Translations under genes and position numbers: made by a program
NCBI RefSeq assembly: GCF_016775705.1
Contig: NZ_CP068760.1
Span: 4,154,001 to 4,218,000 of the forward strand
Reading direction: 5' to 3'
Origin: Chryseobacterium cucumeris
GTDB taxonomy: Bacteria; Bacteroidota; Bacteroidia; Flavobacteriales; Weeksellaceae
Length of the DNA stretch: 64,000 bases
The notes under the pieces: model-generated
The model's database searches: none
Told to the model about the DNA's origin: nothing
What the model saw: only the letters and a program-made list of their open reading frames with translations
Shown here: one piece after another, positions 41,065 through 50,600 of the stretch
How positions within the stretch are numbered: the stretch's first letter is position 1
Layout: every line of letters begins with the position of its first letter

Positions 41065-42270
41065 CTAATCCTCAACACATTTATTTCTTGCCGCCTTCAT
41101 TCCAAAATACAGCATCAGCAGTACGGCACAGCTTAACAGATAGAATGAACTGTTCCAGGAAGTATCCCAATCATGCAGTTTTCCAAACAATGGAGGCCCG
41201 AACGCTGCAATCAGATATCCTACAGACTGAGCCATTCCTGATATCTTAACGGCATTGATACTGCTTTTCGTTCTTGTAGAAAAGAAAAGAATTGACAAAC
41301 TGAAAGATAACCCATTAGAAATACCAATTATCACCGCATTCCCATAAATCCACTGAGATTTCAGGAAGACAAACATCAGAGTACTTCCGAACATCAGGGT
41401 ACATATAAAAAGGATCATAAGTCTTTGGTCTTTCATTTTACTGGCAATAATCGGACAGCAAAACGTCACAGGAATCATGGTAATCTGAATAACAAAAAAT
41501 ACCCAGCCCGAACTTTCTCCCTGCATATGAAAATCAGCAAGAAAGGAGGGAAGCCATGCTACCAGGCAATAATAAAATAAAGACTGCAGTCCCATAAAAA
41601 TACTGATATTCCATGCCTGGGCAGATTTGAACATATTAAAATCTGAAGTACTGAGCGCTGTTTTAGGTGGTGCCGGATTTCTTTTGTTAAATATAAATTC
41701 CAATGATAAAACAAGAAAAGCCAATGCGGCAATCACCAGCCATATTCCCAGAGAGCCTTTCCATCCAAAACCTGTCAGTTCTCCTATTTTCACGCTGAAT
41801 CCGGAAGCTAAAGCTGCTGTAAGATTCATCGATACAGCAAAAATTCCTGTCATAAGACCTATCTGCTTCGGAAAATTATTCTTAACATATCCCGGAGTGA
41901 CTACATTTCCAATGCATATTCCTAAACCAATGAATAGAGATCCTAAAAACAAAAGCCATAGAGATCCGGTGATTCGCAAAAATAATCCGAAGCTTAAAAT
42001 AATCAGGGAATACATCAGAAGCTTACTGATTCCAAACTTATTGGAAAATCTGCTAACCAGTACAGAACAGGCGGCAAACATAAACAGGGGAATAGAAGTA
42101 AGCAGACTCACCTGAAAATTATTCAGTTTCAAAGCCTCCCTTACTTCTCCAAGTACAGGAGCAACCGCCACAATCGGTGAACGGAGATTGCTGGAAATAA
42201 GTATAACTACCAGAACATTAATAATTAATAAAACATACGAAGCATTCTTTTTTACTTCATTCTTCATCAT
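41065..42270 (-). CDS. MFS transporter (CynX/NimT-like)
   Basis: 401 residues, 12 helices. SSNLRSPIVAVAPVLGEVRE and the following SLLTSIPLFMFAACS match the CynX/NimT/YycB branch that moves cyanate, 2-nitroimidazole and related small anions. It probably exports or imports a small polar molecule. It is divergent from an AraC regulator gene (71 bp apart), which is its probable activator, and convergent with the DUF421 gene 12 bp away. Confidence 0.86.
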   Translation of the reverse strand: MMKNEVKKNASYVLLIINVLVVILISSNLRSPIVAVAPVLGEVREALKLNNFQVSLLTSIPLFMFAACSVLVSRFSNKFGISKLLMYSLIILSFGLFLRITGSLWLLFLGSLFIGLGICIGNVVTPGYVKNNFPKQIGLMTGIFAVSMNLTAALASGFSVKIGELTGFGWKGSLGIWLVIAALAFLVLSLEFIFNKRNPAPPKTALSTSDFNMFKSAQAWNISIFMGLQSLFYYCLVAWLPSFLADFHMQGESSGWVFFVIQITMIPVTFCCPIIASKMKDQRLMILFICTLMFGSTLMFVFLKSQWIYGNAVIIGISNGLSFSLSILFFSTRTKSSINAVKISGMAQSVGYLIAAFGPPLFGKLHDWDTSWNSSFYLLSCAVLLMLYFGMKAARNKCVED

Positions 42271-42341
42271 AATAAAAACTTTTGTACAAAATTAGCACAG
42301 TAATTTTGTTTAATTTTGCCAAAGTTTTAACCTAAAACGAC

Positions 42342-43124
42342 ATGAATGCTAATGACAGTATAAAAATAGATGAACTGAAAAAGCCTTATTTTGTATGGTT
42401 TGAAGAAAACTGGGTGCATGATAATGTTCTGCATCACCATCAGAAAGGGCAGCTCGTGTATGTAGAGAGTGGTTTCCAGTATATTACTATCGAAGAAAAA
42501 ATCTATCTCCTCCCTCAAAATCATGCCGTATGGATCCCACCAAATGCAGTCCATAAAACCAATTCCCATTCTGAAAAGATCAAACTGATGATCATGTTTG
42601 CGGAGATCAGTATCCAAGAATCTTTTTATCAAGAAGTGAAGGTATTTTCTGTTCCTCCGGTTTTAAAGGAAATGATAAAATATGCAGAGAAATGGTCTAA
42701 GATGATGACTCCAGATCATCATGAAAGCCTGTTTCTGAAAGCATTGTTCAACGAACTTCCACGGTTTGTAGAACATTCCCTGACTCTTCATATCAGTCTT
42801 CCTAAAGATAAACGCCTTGCTAAAGTCATAGAACATCTCCACAGTCATTACCGAAATGAGATCAAAATGGAAGACCTGAGTGATACAGCGCTTTTATCTT
42901 TCCGTACTCTGGAGCGTATTTTCAAAAAAGAAACAGGTCTTACTTTAAGCAAATATCAGCAAATGCTTCGTATCATCAAAAGTCTGGAATATTTGAGCTC
43001 CGGGAGTCTTACGGTTTCAGAGACGGCTTATGAAGTAGGATACAAGAGTGTTCAGGCTTATACCAGAAGTTTTCAGTCTGTGATGAAGTTCAGGCCGACT
43101 GATTTTATTAAAACCATTCAATAG
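42342..43124 (+). CDS. AraC-family transcriptional regulator with cupin sensor
   Basis: 260 residues. The N-terminal cupin half includes VHDNVLHHHQKGQLVYVESG and the AVWIPPNAVHKTNSHSE strand pair, whose histidines could bind a metal or ligand. The C-terminal 90 residues hold both AraC HTHs (KMEDLSDTALLSFRTLERIF; YKSVQAYTRSFQS). It belongs to the same subtype as NimR/RipA-type repressors that sit divergent to CynX/NimT-like MFS genes, exactly the layout here. Two TAATTTTG -7-like elements lie in the 71-bp gap. Confidence 0.9.
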   Translation: MNANDSIKIDELKKPYFVWFEENWVHDNVLHHHQKGQLVYVESGFQYITIEEKIYLLPQNHAVWIPPNAVHKTNSHSEKIKLMIMFAEISIQESFYQEVKVFSVPPVLKEMIKYAEKWSKMMTPDHHESLFLKALFNELPRFVEHSLTLHISLPKDKRLAKVIEHLHSHYRNEIKMEDLSDTALLSFRTLERIFKKETGLTLSKYQQMLRIIKSLEYLSSGSLTVSETAYEVGYKSVQAYTRSFQSVMKFRPTDFIKTIQ

Positions 43125-43297
43125 GTTTTAAACCTGTATAAAGACAGTTTAAATTTGTCAAAAAGAAGAGTTATTAACATTATAAAACTCATCCTATTCC
43201 CTTAAACAAAAGCAATTAGCAGGATCGAAAAATAAAATATTTCACATTTTCACCATTTTTCCACTTCAATAGTCAATATTCAATTATGATATTATTG

Positions 43298-43363
43298 AAA
43301 ATAAAAAGGTCTCCACGAATGGAGACCTTAAAAAAACACAAATGATGAAAAAAAATTATTTCG
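43298..43363 (-). ncRNA. Candidate ~65-nt orphan RNA
   Basis: A leftward Bacteroidota promoter (TTTG at 43398-43395, TATATTTG at 43376-43369, 18-nt spacer) should start a transcript near 43363. It would end at a perfect 10-bp hairpin, AAGGTCTCCA and TGGAGACCTT (43329-43306), with a TTCG tetraloop and a T-rich tail. There is no leftward gene upstream whose message this could terminate, and no coding frame, so a short free RNA is the simplest reading. Confidence 0.45.
43306..43329 (-). terminator. Intrinsic terminator with TTCG tetraloop
   Basis: A perfect 10-bp stem capped by TTCG (read on the - strand), followed by TTTATTTT. On the + strand it is followed by A residues, so it is directional. 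Confidence 0.75.
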
Positions 43364-43368
43364 ATTCA

Positions 43369-43398
43369 CAAATATAAACAAAAATCATGTTATGCAAA
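43369..43398 (-). promoter_or_regulatory. Leftward promoter of the orphan RNA
   Basis: TTTG, 18 nt, TATATTTG on the - strand; it matches the Bacteroidota consensus and points away from the gene at 43702. Confidence 0.6.
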
Positions 43399-43701
43399 AC
43401 ATCATAAGCTTATTTTTTTTAAAAATTATGGATTTTATCAAAAAATAATTATTTCCTAAATCTTTCCTAATTTCTTTGAGATTCCGAAATTAGTAACACA
43501 AAAACCTATGCTAATAAATATAATTCGCCATCTGAAGAATTGTACACACGATTTTTAACCAAAATGAAGAAATACCAAAAAGTGAATTATTGTCAAAATA
43601 TGTCTTATCTCGGCTAGTATTCAAACAGTTGTTTAACTATTTATATGATCCTGCGCATAAATTCTGTACGTTTTTTATGCTACTTTGCTTAAAAATCTAA
43701 T

Positions 43702-44310
43702 ATGATTCCAAAAATACTTAAGGGTGTTCCTGCACAAAAATCAGGAGGCTTTCATGACACGGAAAGCAGAAAAGTATTTGACCAGGCTCTGATTCCGGAA
43801 AAATTTGAAATATTAAAAAAAAGATTTTTTTCAGTTAATCAATGGGAAAGTTACAGCGGGAAAGCATTTGCAGCATTTAAACTGCATAATTTTAATGGTG
43901 ATCCTGTCGACCGCGAACCTCTGATAGGAGATTTTATCCGGATTGATATTCCTGGCCCGGGAGAAGCAGAGGCAAAAGGATATGATTGGGTAAAAATAAC
44001 AGATATCTGTTTCTATGAGGATAGTTTTTCAGAGAGCCTATCCATAACATGCGAACCTTCAGTAAATCCTCAAAATAAGAAAAGCGGTCACATTGCTCAT
44101 TTTTATAGTTCTGCAGCCAGCTCAACCTTCATAATATCCAGAAGTACCGATTATCTACAAGCAGCTGTATACGGCCGAAATGAAAGACCTAACCGAAATG
44201 CTAAGTTTCTGGATGTCATCAGAAATTTCGCGATTGCTATAGGGGGAATGATGGGAATTGCAAAAATACAGTGGAAGCAGCTTACTGATAGTTTTCTGGA
44301 TTTTGATTAA
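43702..44310 (+). CDS. Hypothetical protein
   Basis: 202 residues, no signal peptide, one weakly hydrophobic segment near the C-terminus (FAIAIGGMMGIAKIQWKQL). The central region is polar with a PLIGDFIRIDIPGPGEAEAK strand pair that looks like a ligand- or nucleotide-facing loop, but no known family is recognised. Coding character (codon use, regular spacing of hydrophobics) looks real. It is followed by an FNR-like site and the MFS-SIP operon, from which it is probably separately transcribed. Confidence 0.55.
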   Translation: MIPKILKGVPAQKSGGFHDTESRKVFDQALIPEKFEILKKRFFSVNQWESYSGKAFAAFKLHNFNGDPVDREPLIGDFIRIDIPGPGEAEAKGYDWVKITDICFYEDSFSESLSITCEPSVNPQNKKSGHIAHFYSSAASSTFIISRSTDYLQAAVYGRNERPNRNAKFLDVIRNFAIAIGGMMGIAKIQWKQLTDSFLDFD

Positions 44311-44325
44311 ATGGCTGTACCTTTT

Positions 44326-44339
44326 TTGACTTAGATCAA
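44326..44339. promoter_or_regulatory. FNR/CRP-like operator before the MFS-SIP-Crp operon
   Basis: TTGAC-TTAG-ATCAA matches the TTGAT-N4-ATCAA dyad at 9 of 10 positions, about 55 bp before the MFS start. The same operon encodes a Crp/Fnr regulator (46403-46972), so autoregulation is plausible. Confidence 0.5.
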
Positions 44340-44394
44340 AGTTTTGTGTTGATTGTTCGGAGACCTTTGCACCCGAATATTTTAAACAAAATTT

Positions 44395-45570
44395 ATGAGT
44401 ACAACATTAGAAAAGGGACCAACTATTACTTTCTATCAGGCGATTGTTCCTATTATCATTTCGGTATTTGGAGTGTATCTTACCATAGGAATTGCTTTGG
44501 GAGTAATTCCCGGATTTGTTCAGAACACTTTAGGTTTTGACAGTATTATTGTAGGTCTTGTCATCGGACTGCAGTCATTGTCTACACTTTTAACCCGAGC
44601 CTATTCCGGAAAAATTACAGATACCAGAGGTGCCAAGCAAAGTAAAATGTCGGGAGTAATATTAGCCATTGCTGCCGGGATCTTTTATATAATGGCTGTA
44701 TTATTTCAGGCGCATCCTTTCCTGGCCCTTTCCTTCCTTTTGATAGCAAGAATTATTCATGGGATTGGCGAAAGTTTCCTGGTTACCGGTGCATTAACCT
44801 GGGGAATAGGCCTCGCAGGCCATTCCAGCTCAGGCAAAGTAATGACGTGGAATGGTATCGCGATGTATGCAGGAATTGCAATCGGAGCTCCCATTAGTAT
44901 CTGGTTAAGTAAAGAATACAATATTTTTCCTGCTTTTCTTCTTATTGCCTTACTTCCGCTGGTAAGCTGGCTTTCCACAGCAAAACTTCCTTCTATTCCC
45001 GTGGATAAAGATCATGTAAGAATGCCTTTCTACAAAGTAATTGGTACCATATCGGGTCAGGGTCTGAGCCTTGCTTTTTCATCAATGGCTTTTGGATGTA
45101 TTGCTTCTTTTATTGCCTTGTTTTTCTCCCAAAAAAACTGGGGTGATGCTTCACTGCCCTTTATGGTTTTTGGAGCATGTTATGTGCTGACCAGAATTCT
45201 CTTTGCATCTTTTCCGGATAAATACGGTGGCTTTACAATAGCCTTAATCTCTCTGATTATCGAAGTGGCTGGACAAATGCTGATCTGGACCTCTGCATCC
45301 AAAACATTGGCCATTATCGGATGTGGATTGACGGGAGTAGGATTTTCATTGGTCTTTCCGGCTTTGGGAGTTCTTGCCATTCAACAAGTAAAGCCACAGA
45401 TGAGAGGAACAGCACTAGGAGCCTATGTCGCATTTGTTGACCTTTCATTAGGATTGGCAGGTCCTATAGCAGGATTAATTGCCGGCTGGTTTGATTACCA
45501 GACCGTTTATCTCTTCGGAGGCATCAGCTGTGTGATTGCAATGATTATTTTACTATTTAACAAAAAATAA
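44395..45570 (+). CDS. MFS transporter (YhhS/staphylopine-exporter-like)
   Basis: 391 residues, 12 helices, with the motif-A loop RAYSGKITDTRGAKQSK and the helix-11 stretch GTALGAYVAFVDLSLGLAG of the YhhS/SetB-like branch. That branch includes metallophore exporters. It is followed 2 bp later by a siderophore-interacting reductase gene, so it probably exports a siderophore or related metallophore or imports the ferric complex. An FNR-like site lies upstream. Confidence 0.85.
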   Translation: MSTTLEKGPTITFYQAIVPIIISVFGVYLTIGIALGVIPGFVQNTLGFDSIIVGLVIGLQSLSTLLTRAYSGKITDTRGAKQSKMSGVILAIAAGIFYIMAVLFQAHPFLALSFLLIARIIHGIGESFLVTGALTWGIGLAGHSSSGKVMTWNGIAMYAGIAIGAPISIWLSKEYNIFPAFLLIALLPLVSWLSTAKLPSIPVDKDHVRMPFYKVIGTISGQGLSLAFSSMAFGCIASFIALFFSQKNWGDASLPFMVFGACYVLTRILFASFPDKYGGFTIALISLIIEVAGQMLIWTSASKTLAIIGCGLTGVGFSLVFPALGVLAIQQVKPQMRGTALGAYVAFVDLSLGLAGPIAGLIAGWFDYQTVYLFGGISCVIAMIILLFNKK

Positions 45571-45572
45571 AA

Positions 45573-46337
45573 ATGGAACATTCCCTAATATCTCAAGTAA
45601 AAGAAACGAAAAAAATACATTCTGTATTTACCGTTAAAAACAAACAATTTCTTACACCACATCTTATCCGTGTGATATTTGATATTGATGATAGCCAGGC
45701 TGAATTGCTGTCTCATGTACGCTCTGGTTCTAATAATAAAATTTTTGTCCCGGCTGAAAAGGGAAGTACGCCACTTATCAGAACCTACACCAACAGAAAG
45801 ATTGATCTGGAAAACCGGGAATTAAGCATTGATTTTGTCGCCCATGGTGACAACGGACCAGCTTCTGCATGGGCATTGAAGGCCAATCCAGGTGATGTAT
45901 TGGAAATAGAAATGAAAGAAAGCACAAAACCTTTAATTCCGGATGCTGATTTTTATCTGATGGCAGGAGACGCAACGGCTCTGCCTGTGATCTGTGCCAT
46001 CGCAGAACAGTTTCCTTCCTACGTAAGAGCAAAAATAATATTGGAAGTGGCAGGTAAAGAGGATGAGCTTATGCTTTGTTCTGCAGCAGATATTTCAGTT
46101 GAATGGCTGTACAATCTTCATCCTGAGCAGGGAAGCATGCTGGCCGAAGTGGTGAAATCTGTTCAGTTTCCATCAGGTGTATTGAAAGAATATGTTTACA
46201 TCGCTGCAGAATATACTACTGTACATGAGCTTCGCACCTATTTTAAAACAAACCTGAAATGGGACACCCAAGCCCTATACACCTGTTCCTATTGGAGAGC
46301 AGGGCAACCGGAAGGAAAAACTTCTGAAAGCACTTAA
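45573..46337 (+). CDS. Siderophore-interacting protein (SIP/ViuB-type ferric-siderophore reductase)
   Basis: 254 residues. The FAD-binding motif RTYTNRK, the conserved IDFVAHGDNGPASAWA segment and the NAD(P)-binding side GDATALPVICA plus the C-terminal YWRAGQPEG are the SIP family signature. SIP proteins reduce imported ferric siderophores in the cytoplasm using NAD(P)H or ferredoxin. Its place 2 bp after the MFS gene makes the pair a second iron module in this window, complementary to the NIS locus, which has only a periplasmic PepSY reductase. Confidence 0.93.
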   Translation: MEHSLISQVKETKKIHSVFTVKNKQFLTPHLIRVIFDIDDSQAELLSHVRSGSNNKIFVPAEKGSTPLIRTYTNRKIDLENRELSIDFVAHGDNGPASAWALKANPGDVLEIEMKESTKPLIPDADFYLMAGDATALPVICAIAEQFPSYVRAKIILEVAGKEDELMLCSAADISVEWLYNLHPEQGSMLAEVVKSVQFPSGVLKEYVYIAAEYTTVHELRTYFKTNLKWDTQALYTCSYWRAGQPEGKTSEST

Positions 46338-46375
46338 GAAGCAGGAACAGCAATAAGTTTTAACATATTTATTGC

Positions 46376-46383
46376 TACATTTG
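46376..46383 (+). promoter_or_regulatory. Possible -7 element before Crp/Fnr gene
   Basis: TACATTTG fits TAnnTTTG 19 bp before the ATG at 46403; no convincing -33 partner, so the gene may instead be read from the upstream operon. Confidence 0.35.
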
Positions 46384-46402
46384 CGGTGACTGATTTAAAT
46401 AA

Positions 46403-46972
46403 ATGGAAGACGTATTAGTTTCATATATTAAAAGCAAAATATCAATAACAGATGAAGAATTGAAAGTTATTCTTTCTTACTTCAAACCTGTCAAATTAAA
46501 AAAGAACGAGCTTCTCGTTACCAATGTTCATTCTCCCAAAAAAACATTCTTTGTTGTAAAAGGCTGTTTACGGATATTTTACATTAATAAGGAAGGGCAG
46601 GATTCTACAAGATATTTTGCTTTTGAAAATCAGTTCGCTACAGCGCTTCATACCTTTATTACTTCGGAACCTTCTGATGAACTTCTTCAGGCAGTAGAAG
46701 ATTCAGAGGTCTATTATATTACCCATCAGGATTTTTATCATTTATTGGACATTATTCCTCAATGGGAAAAATTTTACAGAATTTATATTGAAATTGCCTG
46801 TATTGCCAACACTAAAAGGCTGATGTCTTTTATGGTGCAGGATGCTCTTGAAAAATACAAACAGTTACTGGAAGAAAATCCGATTATTGTACGCCGGCTT
46901 TCCAACAAACGGGTGGCTTCCTATCTTAATATCTCACAGGAGACATTGAGCAGACTAAAGTCAAGGCTTTGA
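46403..46972 (+). CDS. Crp/Fnr-family transcriptional regulator
   Basis: 189 residues: barrel (KNELLVTNVHSPKKTFFVVKGCLR), linker helix and winged helix (SNKRVASYLNISQETLSRLKS). It lacks the cAMP phosphate cassette and Fe-S cysteines, and resembles Bacteroidota Crp-like proteins found beside transporters. It lies 65 bp after the SIP gene, and the FNR-like dyad in front of the operon is a plausible binding site. Confidence 0.87.
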   Translation: MEDVLVSYIKSKISITDEELKVILSYFKPVKLKKNELLVTNVHSPKKTFFVVKGCLRIFYINKEGQDSTRYFAFENQFATALHTFITSEPSDELLQAVEDSEVYYITHQDFYHLLDIIPQWEKFYRIYIEIACIANTKRLMSFMVQDALEKYKQLLEENPIIVRRLSNKRVASYLNISQETLSRLKSRL

Positions 46973-47092
46973 TTTTTTGTTTGATAAACCTAACATTTTT
47001 ACGACGAGTTATTATTTATTTAAACTGCTTTTAAACTGGCTAAAATTCTCAAAAAATTAATACTAAAGCCCATTCAGAAAAAATTTAAGCCC

Positions 47093-47100
47093 TATATTTG
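47093..47100 (+). promoter_or_regulatory. -7 element 5 bp from a start codon (near-leaderless)
   Basis: TATATTTG fits TAnnTTTG perfectly and is only 5 bp before the ATG at 47106. Transcripts usually start about 5-7 nt after this element, so the message would be leaderless or nearly so. Confidence 0.5.
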
Positions 47101-47105
47101 CACTC

Positions 47106-47468
47106 ATGTTAAAATGGTTCTCCATATTATGTTCAATGATGTATGTGCTGGCTACCACCAATGCGGGGGAAGTACTGAAAGTGCCTATGTTTGTGGAACA
47201 TTTCATGGAATACCACGGAAGTCTTTCAGAATTTGTAATGGAACATTATGATAATCACAAACAGGATTCTGACTGGGATACGGATCAGAAGCTGCCTTTT
47301 ATCAATCCACCTATCGTACTTACCGTACACGCACAGCTTCCGGAGCTTTCATTCGAAATAAAAAAACCTAAGGAAATTACTGTTTCAAAGAAAAGCAGTA
47401 TTTACAAGGAAAAAGACTTTTCCAACCAATACCTTTCTCAGATTTTCCAGCCACCGCGGCTTTCTTAA
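47106..47468 (+). CDS. Small exported protein preceding metal-efflux operon
   Basis: 120 residues. MLKWFSILCSMMYVLATTNA is a signal peptide; the mature part has a His/Asp/Glu-rich segment (VEHFMEYHGSLSEFVMEHYD, NHKQDSDWDTDQ) that could bind metal, then a strand-rich LTVHAQLPELSFEIKKPKEI tail. I know no named family, but small His-rich exported proteins are frequent just upstream of CusA/CzcA-type pumps in Bacteroidota. It lies about 200 bp before the RND gene and may act as periplasmic metal chaperone or sensor; that is inference. Confidence 0.6.
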   Translation: MLKWFSILCSMMYVLATTNAGEVLKVPMFVEHFMEYHGSLSEFVMEHYDNHKQDSDWDTDQKLPFINPPIVLTVHAQLPELSFEIKKPKEITVSKKSSIYKEKDFSNQYLSQIFQPPRLS

Positions 47469-47669
47469 TCAACTTCACATTGAAAATTAATGCTTTATGT
47501 TCTTACCTAAAGCAGTGAATTTTTGTTACATATCAATTAATTCGTAATGCATTGTATTGATGCTTAAACCTCAACCTGAGAAGTTACAAATGTTTATTTT
47601 GATACTTTAAGTTTTGGAAGAATTTCAGCTTTTATAAAGCATTCCGGATTACCATTAATCGTTTTTTCC

Positions 47670-50600
47670 ATGTTAAATAAAATTATTGAGTTTTCTGTAA
47701 AGAATAAACTCATCATTGCTCTGTTTACAGTAGCTCTCATCCTCTTTGGAGTCTATGAAACCACTAAACTTCCCATTGATGCCCAGCCGGACATCACCAA
47801 TAATCAGGTTCAGATCATTACTACTGCTCCTTCTTATGGTGCAGCAGATATAGAACGTCTTGTTACGTTTCCTATCGAGCAGGCTGCCAGCAATATCAGC
47901 GGAATCACAGAATTGAGAAGCTTTTCACGTTTCGGGCTGTCATTGGTGACGGTAGTTTTTGATGACAAGACAGATGTGTATTGGGCCCGACAGCAGGTTC
48001 AGGAGCGTTTACAGCTTGTTCAGGACAATATTCCTGCCGGAATCGGTAAGCCGGAATTAGGTCCTATTTCAACCGGATTGGGAGAGATTTTCCAATATGT
48101 GGTAAGGGCCAAAAAGGGTTACGAAAATGTATATGACGAAACAGAACTGAGAACCATTCAGGATTGGGTGGTCAGAAGACAGCTTTTGGGAACAAAAGGT
48201 GTGGCAGATGTAAGCAGTTTCGGAGGAAAACTGAAACAGTATGAAATTGCCATTAATCCTAATAAATTACAGGCATTTAACATCAACATCAATGATGTTT
48301 TTGCAGCACTGGAAAAGAATAACCAGAATACCGGAGGTGGATATATTGAAAAGAAAGAAACCGTTCTGTTTATCCGCAGCGAAGGACTTGTGGGAAGTAC
48401 GGAAGATATTGGAAGCATTCAGGTAGCGGAAACTAAAGAAGGAATTCCCGTGCATATTAAAGATGTAGCGTCTGTCAAGATCGGTTATGCGACAAGATAT
48501 GGTGCTATGACCTATAATGACACCGGAGAAGTATCAGGAGCAATTGTTCTGATGCTGAAAGGAGAAAATGCCAATGTCGTGATTGGAAATATCAAACAAA
48601 GACTGGAAAAAATTCAGGAGTCCTTACCGGAAGGAGTGGTGATTGAGCCTTTCCTTGATCGCGCTAAAATGGTGAACAATACCATCAGTACTGTAAAAAC
48701 AAACCTGATGGAAGGGGCTTTGATCGTTGTTTTCATTCTGGTATTATTTTTAGGAAATTTTAGAGCAGGATTACTGGTGGCTTCCGTTATTCCTTTGGCC
48801 ATGCTTTTCGCCATTATTATGATGAATATTTTCGGGGTTGGAGGAAATCTGATGAGCCTTGGAGCGCTGGATTTCGGTCTTATTGTAGATGGTGCTGTCA
48901 TTATTGTGGAAGCCGTACTGCATCAGCTTGCCCATAAAAAGCACTTTGGGAAAGACAATATGCTCACCAAAAAAGAAATGGATGATCAGGTTTCAGGCTC
49001 TGCGACCAAAATGGTTAACAGTGCAGTTTTCGGACAGATTATTATCTTAATTGTATATCTTCCGATTTTTACCCTGCAGGGAATTGAAGGAAAAATGTTT
49101 AAGCCTATGGCTCAAACTGTTGCCTTTGCCCTGATCGGAGCATTTATTCTTTCCCTGACTTATATTCCGATGATGAGTTCTCTGGTATTAAGCAGAAAGA
49201 AAAAAGAAAAAGAAAACATCTCGGACCGCGTCATGGGTAAAGTGGAAACCGGACATCAGCAATTACTGATGAAAGCTCTTAAATTCAGAAAAACTATCAT
49301 TATTGGTGTGCTAATCCTGTTTGCAGGTGCTGTTTTTATCCTTTCCAGAATGGGTGGAGAATTTATACCATCTTTGGAGGAAGGCGACTTTGCTGTCGAA
49401 ATGAGAATTCTTCAGGGAAGTAATATCAATGAAACCAAGAAAGCCACCACACAGGCGGCGCATATTCTTTTAACACAGTTTCCTGAAGTAGAAAAAGTAG
49501 TCATGAAAATTGGTAGTGCAGAAATTCCCACAGAACCTATGCCGATGGATTCCGGAGATATGATCGTCGTTTTAAAGCCTAAAAAGGAATGGACCTCTGC
49601 AACGACATTTTCTGAGCTTTCTGACAAAATGGGCAAAGCATTAAGCGTTATTCCGGGGCTGACAACCAGTTTTCAATTTCCTGTACAGATGCGTTTCAAT
49701 GAGCTGATGACCGGAGCAAGGCAGGATGTAGTCTGCAAGATTTATGGTGAAGACCTGGACAGCCTTGCCACCTATGCAAAAAAGATGGGAAGCATCATCA
49801 ACACCGTAAAAGGTGCTCAGGATCTATATATCGAACCAGTAGTAGGTGCTCCGCAGGTTGTGATTGATTATAACCGTTCGGAACTTTCCAGATACAATAT
49901 TTCAGTGGCGGATATCAACAGGGTAATTAATATGGCTTTTGCCGGACAAACTGCAGGCGCTTTATATGAAGGTGAGAAAAAGTTTGATATCGTTGTCCGA
50001 ATGGATAATGAACATAAAAAAGATATTACCAGCATCCAGAATCTTTTGATTCCTACTGCTTCAGGAGAACAGATTCCTTTGTCACAATTGGCTAAAGTAG
50101 AGCTTAAAAACAGTCCGAACCAGATCCAGAGGGAAGATACTAAAAGAAGGATTATTGTAGGTTTTAATGTGAGAGGAAGAGATGTTCAGAGTATCGTGGA
50201 AGAACTTCAGCAGAAAGCAGATAAAAACCTGAAATTATCACCGGGCTACACCATTTCTTATGGAGGAGCTTTTGAAAACTTAAATGAAGCCAAAGCAAGA
50301 TTGGGAATTGCTGTTCCTATTTCGTTGGTGATGATTTTCCTGTTACTATTCTTTGCTTTCGGTTCAGTAAAACACAGTTTATTAATCTATACTGCTATTC
50401 CATTATCTGCGATAGGAGGTGTGTACTTTCTGGCGTTGAGAGGAATGCCTTTCAGCATCAGCGCCGGGGTAGGATTCATTGCTTTATTTGGAGTTGCCGT
50501 ACTTAATGGAATTGTTTTAATATCAGAATTTAACCGATTGAAAAAGAACGGAATAAACAACACCAGCAGAATTGTACTGATAGGTACAAAAATCAGGCTT

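Larger units (their letters stand above)
43125..43701. other. 577-bp AT-rich gap holding a probable small RNA
   Basis: The gap between two rightward genes contains a leftward promoter (43369-43398) followed by a terminator (43306-43329) and otherwise AT-rich sequence. On the + strand an 11-codon frame (43343, MMKKNYFDSQI) lies across the same segment but has no support. Confidence 0.5.

Noticed and set aside
43343..43378. 11-codon frame MMKKNYFDSQI on the + strand, possible leader peptide
   Set aside because: The same bases form the promoter-proximal part of a better supported leftward RNA; no downstream attenuator or gene on the + strand fits it.
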